Source of the DNA: Bugula neritina
Taxonomy: Eukaryota; Bryozoa; Gymnolaemata; Cheilostomatida; Bugulidae
DNA: 64,000 bases
Assembly: GCA_964035545.1 (NCBI GenBank)
Contig: OZ037767.1
Span: forward strand, 29,880,128-29,944,127
Direction: 5' to 3'
Position 1 is the stretch's first letter, and every line of letters begins with the position of its first letter. The notes under the pieces were generated by a model. The model made no database searches and was not told the DNA's origin. It saw only the letters and a program-made list of their open reading frames with translations. Positions 62,554 through 64,000 of this stretch are shown piece after piece. Both the position numbers and the translations under genes were made by a program.

Positions 62554-62616
62554 TGTCCCCTCTCTCTCCCCCTCTCTCTCACCCTCCCCCCTCTCTCTCC
62601 TCTCCCCCCCCCCCTT
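62554..62616. repeat. C/T-rich (CTCTCT and poly-C) tract in CEP162 3' UTR
   Basis: About 60 bases with almost only C and T on the plus strand, including a C10 run. Confidence 0.95.
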
Positions 62617-62779
62617 TTCTCTTATCTTCTGATAGTGTGTTGTTACTTGTTTCAGAAGTTTAATGTATATTTGTAGTGATTCTTAAGTTTTGTATACGTT
62701 TGTGAGTTTTATAGTGATTTTTTCTTGTAAATAATATTTTAAGAGAAATCTGTGACTTGTCTTATATTTAGGAGACATT

Positions 62780-62785
62780 AATAAA
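62780..62785 (+). terminator. CEP162: Polyadenylation signal AATAAA of CEP162
   Basis: First AATAAA in a suitable context after the stop codon (62444-62446), about 335 bp downstream. Confidence 0.6.
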
Positions 62786-64000
62786 GACTAGATTAATACA
62801 TGTTGTTTAAGTAAGGTTAAATAATTGCAGAAATGCAGCCTTAAATTATATTTGTGAACATTTTGCAACCCATAATAATGTAAATTTTTATTTTCAAACA
62901 CTTTATACAAGTACAAAATTGAACTGTTATATCCCATAGTACTTTTGCTTGAAATTATAGTCTAAAATATTGAATACTATTGGTCAATTTATTAATAAGT
63001 ACAAGCTACCTGATTTTGATCAAAAGCCAAATCAAAACTGCTATATTTGCAACACTAATTCCGCCGGAGGTAAATATGTCTCATTATTTATTGCATCTGT
63101 CATATAAAGAGTGCTAGGAGATCTATTTTAAGTTGATATGTTTAACTTTGAGTCATGATTATAGCTGTTTTAGAAGTTATATATTGTTAATATAATCAAT
63201 AATTGTTGTGATCAATAATACATCTTATGAAATTATTGTGCATAATCCAATACACATGAGTTTTTAGGTTACAGCTAAAATAAAGATAAATAAGTGATAC
63301 AAGATTAATGGTGTAAACTGATTAACAAATGTGGACATAATTTTTTCCCTGCATCACTAAATTTGCATGATCTTAAAATATTTTTCAATGAGTTGCTAAA
63401 CAATTGCAGAATAATGTGTTCCACCTTTTATTTTTTTAGCTTGATATATATTTATATTATATTATATGCCTGTTGTATATTATTATAAACCTGGCAATGG
63501 TCTATATAGTAAATTCTATTTCTTCTTATAATTACATTTAGTATGGCGTTGAGCTCTACAGAAGAGAAACCTCTCGCTGTTTATATTATGTGATCATCTA
63601 TAAATTTATTCTACTCAAATTTGCTCTCGGCCATATATTATTATTTGTAGGCCTAAGCATAAAGGTGAAGTCGAGCGTATGTTTCCAAAATAAGATAACT
63701 CCATCTTATAAACAACACGTCCTATAATTGTCATTGTAAACACCACCCACGTTGTATTAAACGTGCTTTTCAGCCAATGAGACTTCGTCACCACGCCCAG
63801 ATCAACGTTGCTAAAATTATACCTAGCAGGTTGTAATATATTTAATAATATTTTTAATTTAGTTTTACCTGCTGCATTTATTTATTCTGTTATGATCAAT
63901 GAACTCAATAATATTAACCTAGGTCTTTTCCAGCTCAGTGATTATGATTATCAGAAAAGACCAATAGAAATAACAATATATATAGTTGTTAGTTATACAT

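Larger units (their letters stand above)
62447..64000. other. CEP162 3' UTR and intergenic sequence to window end
   Basis: Contains a C/T-rich tract (62554-62616) in the 3' UTR and the polyadenylation signal at 62780. The remainder is AT-rich. Near 63740-63800 the sequence turns less AT-rich with a CCAAT word (63774) and CACGCCC, which could be a promoter for a gene beyond the edge; this is weak. Confidence 0.45.

Noticed and set aside
63740-63830. CCAAT and GC-richer segment as a promoter of a gene beyond the edge
   Set aside because: No transcript start or coding sequence visible in the window; kept only as a remark.

Overview
The window is nuclear DNA of an intron-rich, AT-rich invertebrate animal. 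A spiralian (mollusc-like) animal is plausible, but nothing in the sequence fixes the phylum. Genes are split by short GT-AG introns, about 0.1-1.6 kb long, packed with minisatellites. I rebuilt seven protein-coding genes exon by exon by checking splice sites, reading phase and remembered family motifs. I also found a U2 snRNA gene copy and a tRNA-Gly(GCC) gene, both inside introns, a decayed LINE reverse-transcriptase fragment and a TTAA-flanked inverted-repeat element.

Layout: 1-512 (CA)n; 2671-4565 (-) small secreted protein of unknown family; 4566-10082 AT-rich, no gene seen; 10083-12288 (-) TMEM272-like four-pass membrane protein; 12289-16277 intergenic with an inverted-repeat element (13138-13918) and degenerate simple repeats; 16278-28264 (+) MSH4, the meiotic MutS homologue, with U2 in an intron; 29408-30735 (-) four-finger C2H2 protein; 31185-31560 LINE relic; 33480-37401 (+) PPIL4, a spliceosomal cyclophilin with RRM and RS tail; 37751-45477 (-) ERCC2/XPD, the TFIIH helicase, complete in 19 coding exons; 47216-62446 (+) CEP162, a ciliary transition-zone coiled-coil protein, with the tRNA in an intron.

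These are mostly housekeeping or conserved genes and do not form a pathway. MSH4/zinc-finger and PPIL4/ERCC2 are convergent; zinc-finger/PPIL4 and ERCC2/CEP162 are divergent.

The most unusual signal is a recurring kind of tandem repeat. In MSH4, ERCC2 and CEP162, minisatellites have grown out of exon-intron junctions, so each unit carries a copy of the splice site and sometimes of coding sequence: 23 donors in a 27-bp array, 11 acceptors at 22-24 bp, in-frame 42-bp acceptor units, and others. Other points of note are an MSH4 with a 586-residue C-terminal extension and a one-base frame break in a G5 run, a 13-nt microexon, two GC-AG introns (one in frame and stop-free), and a U2 copy with compensatory stem changes.
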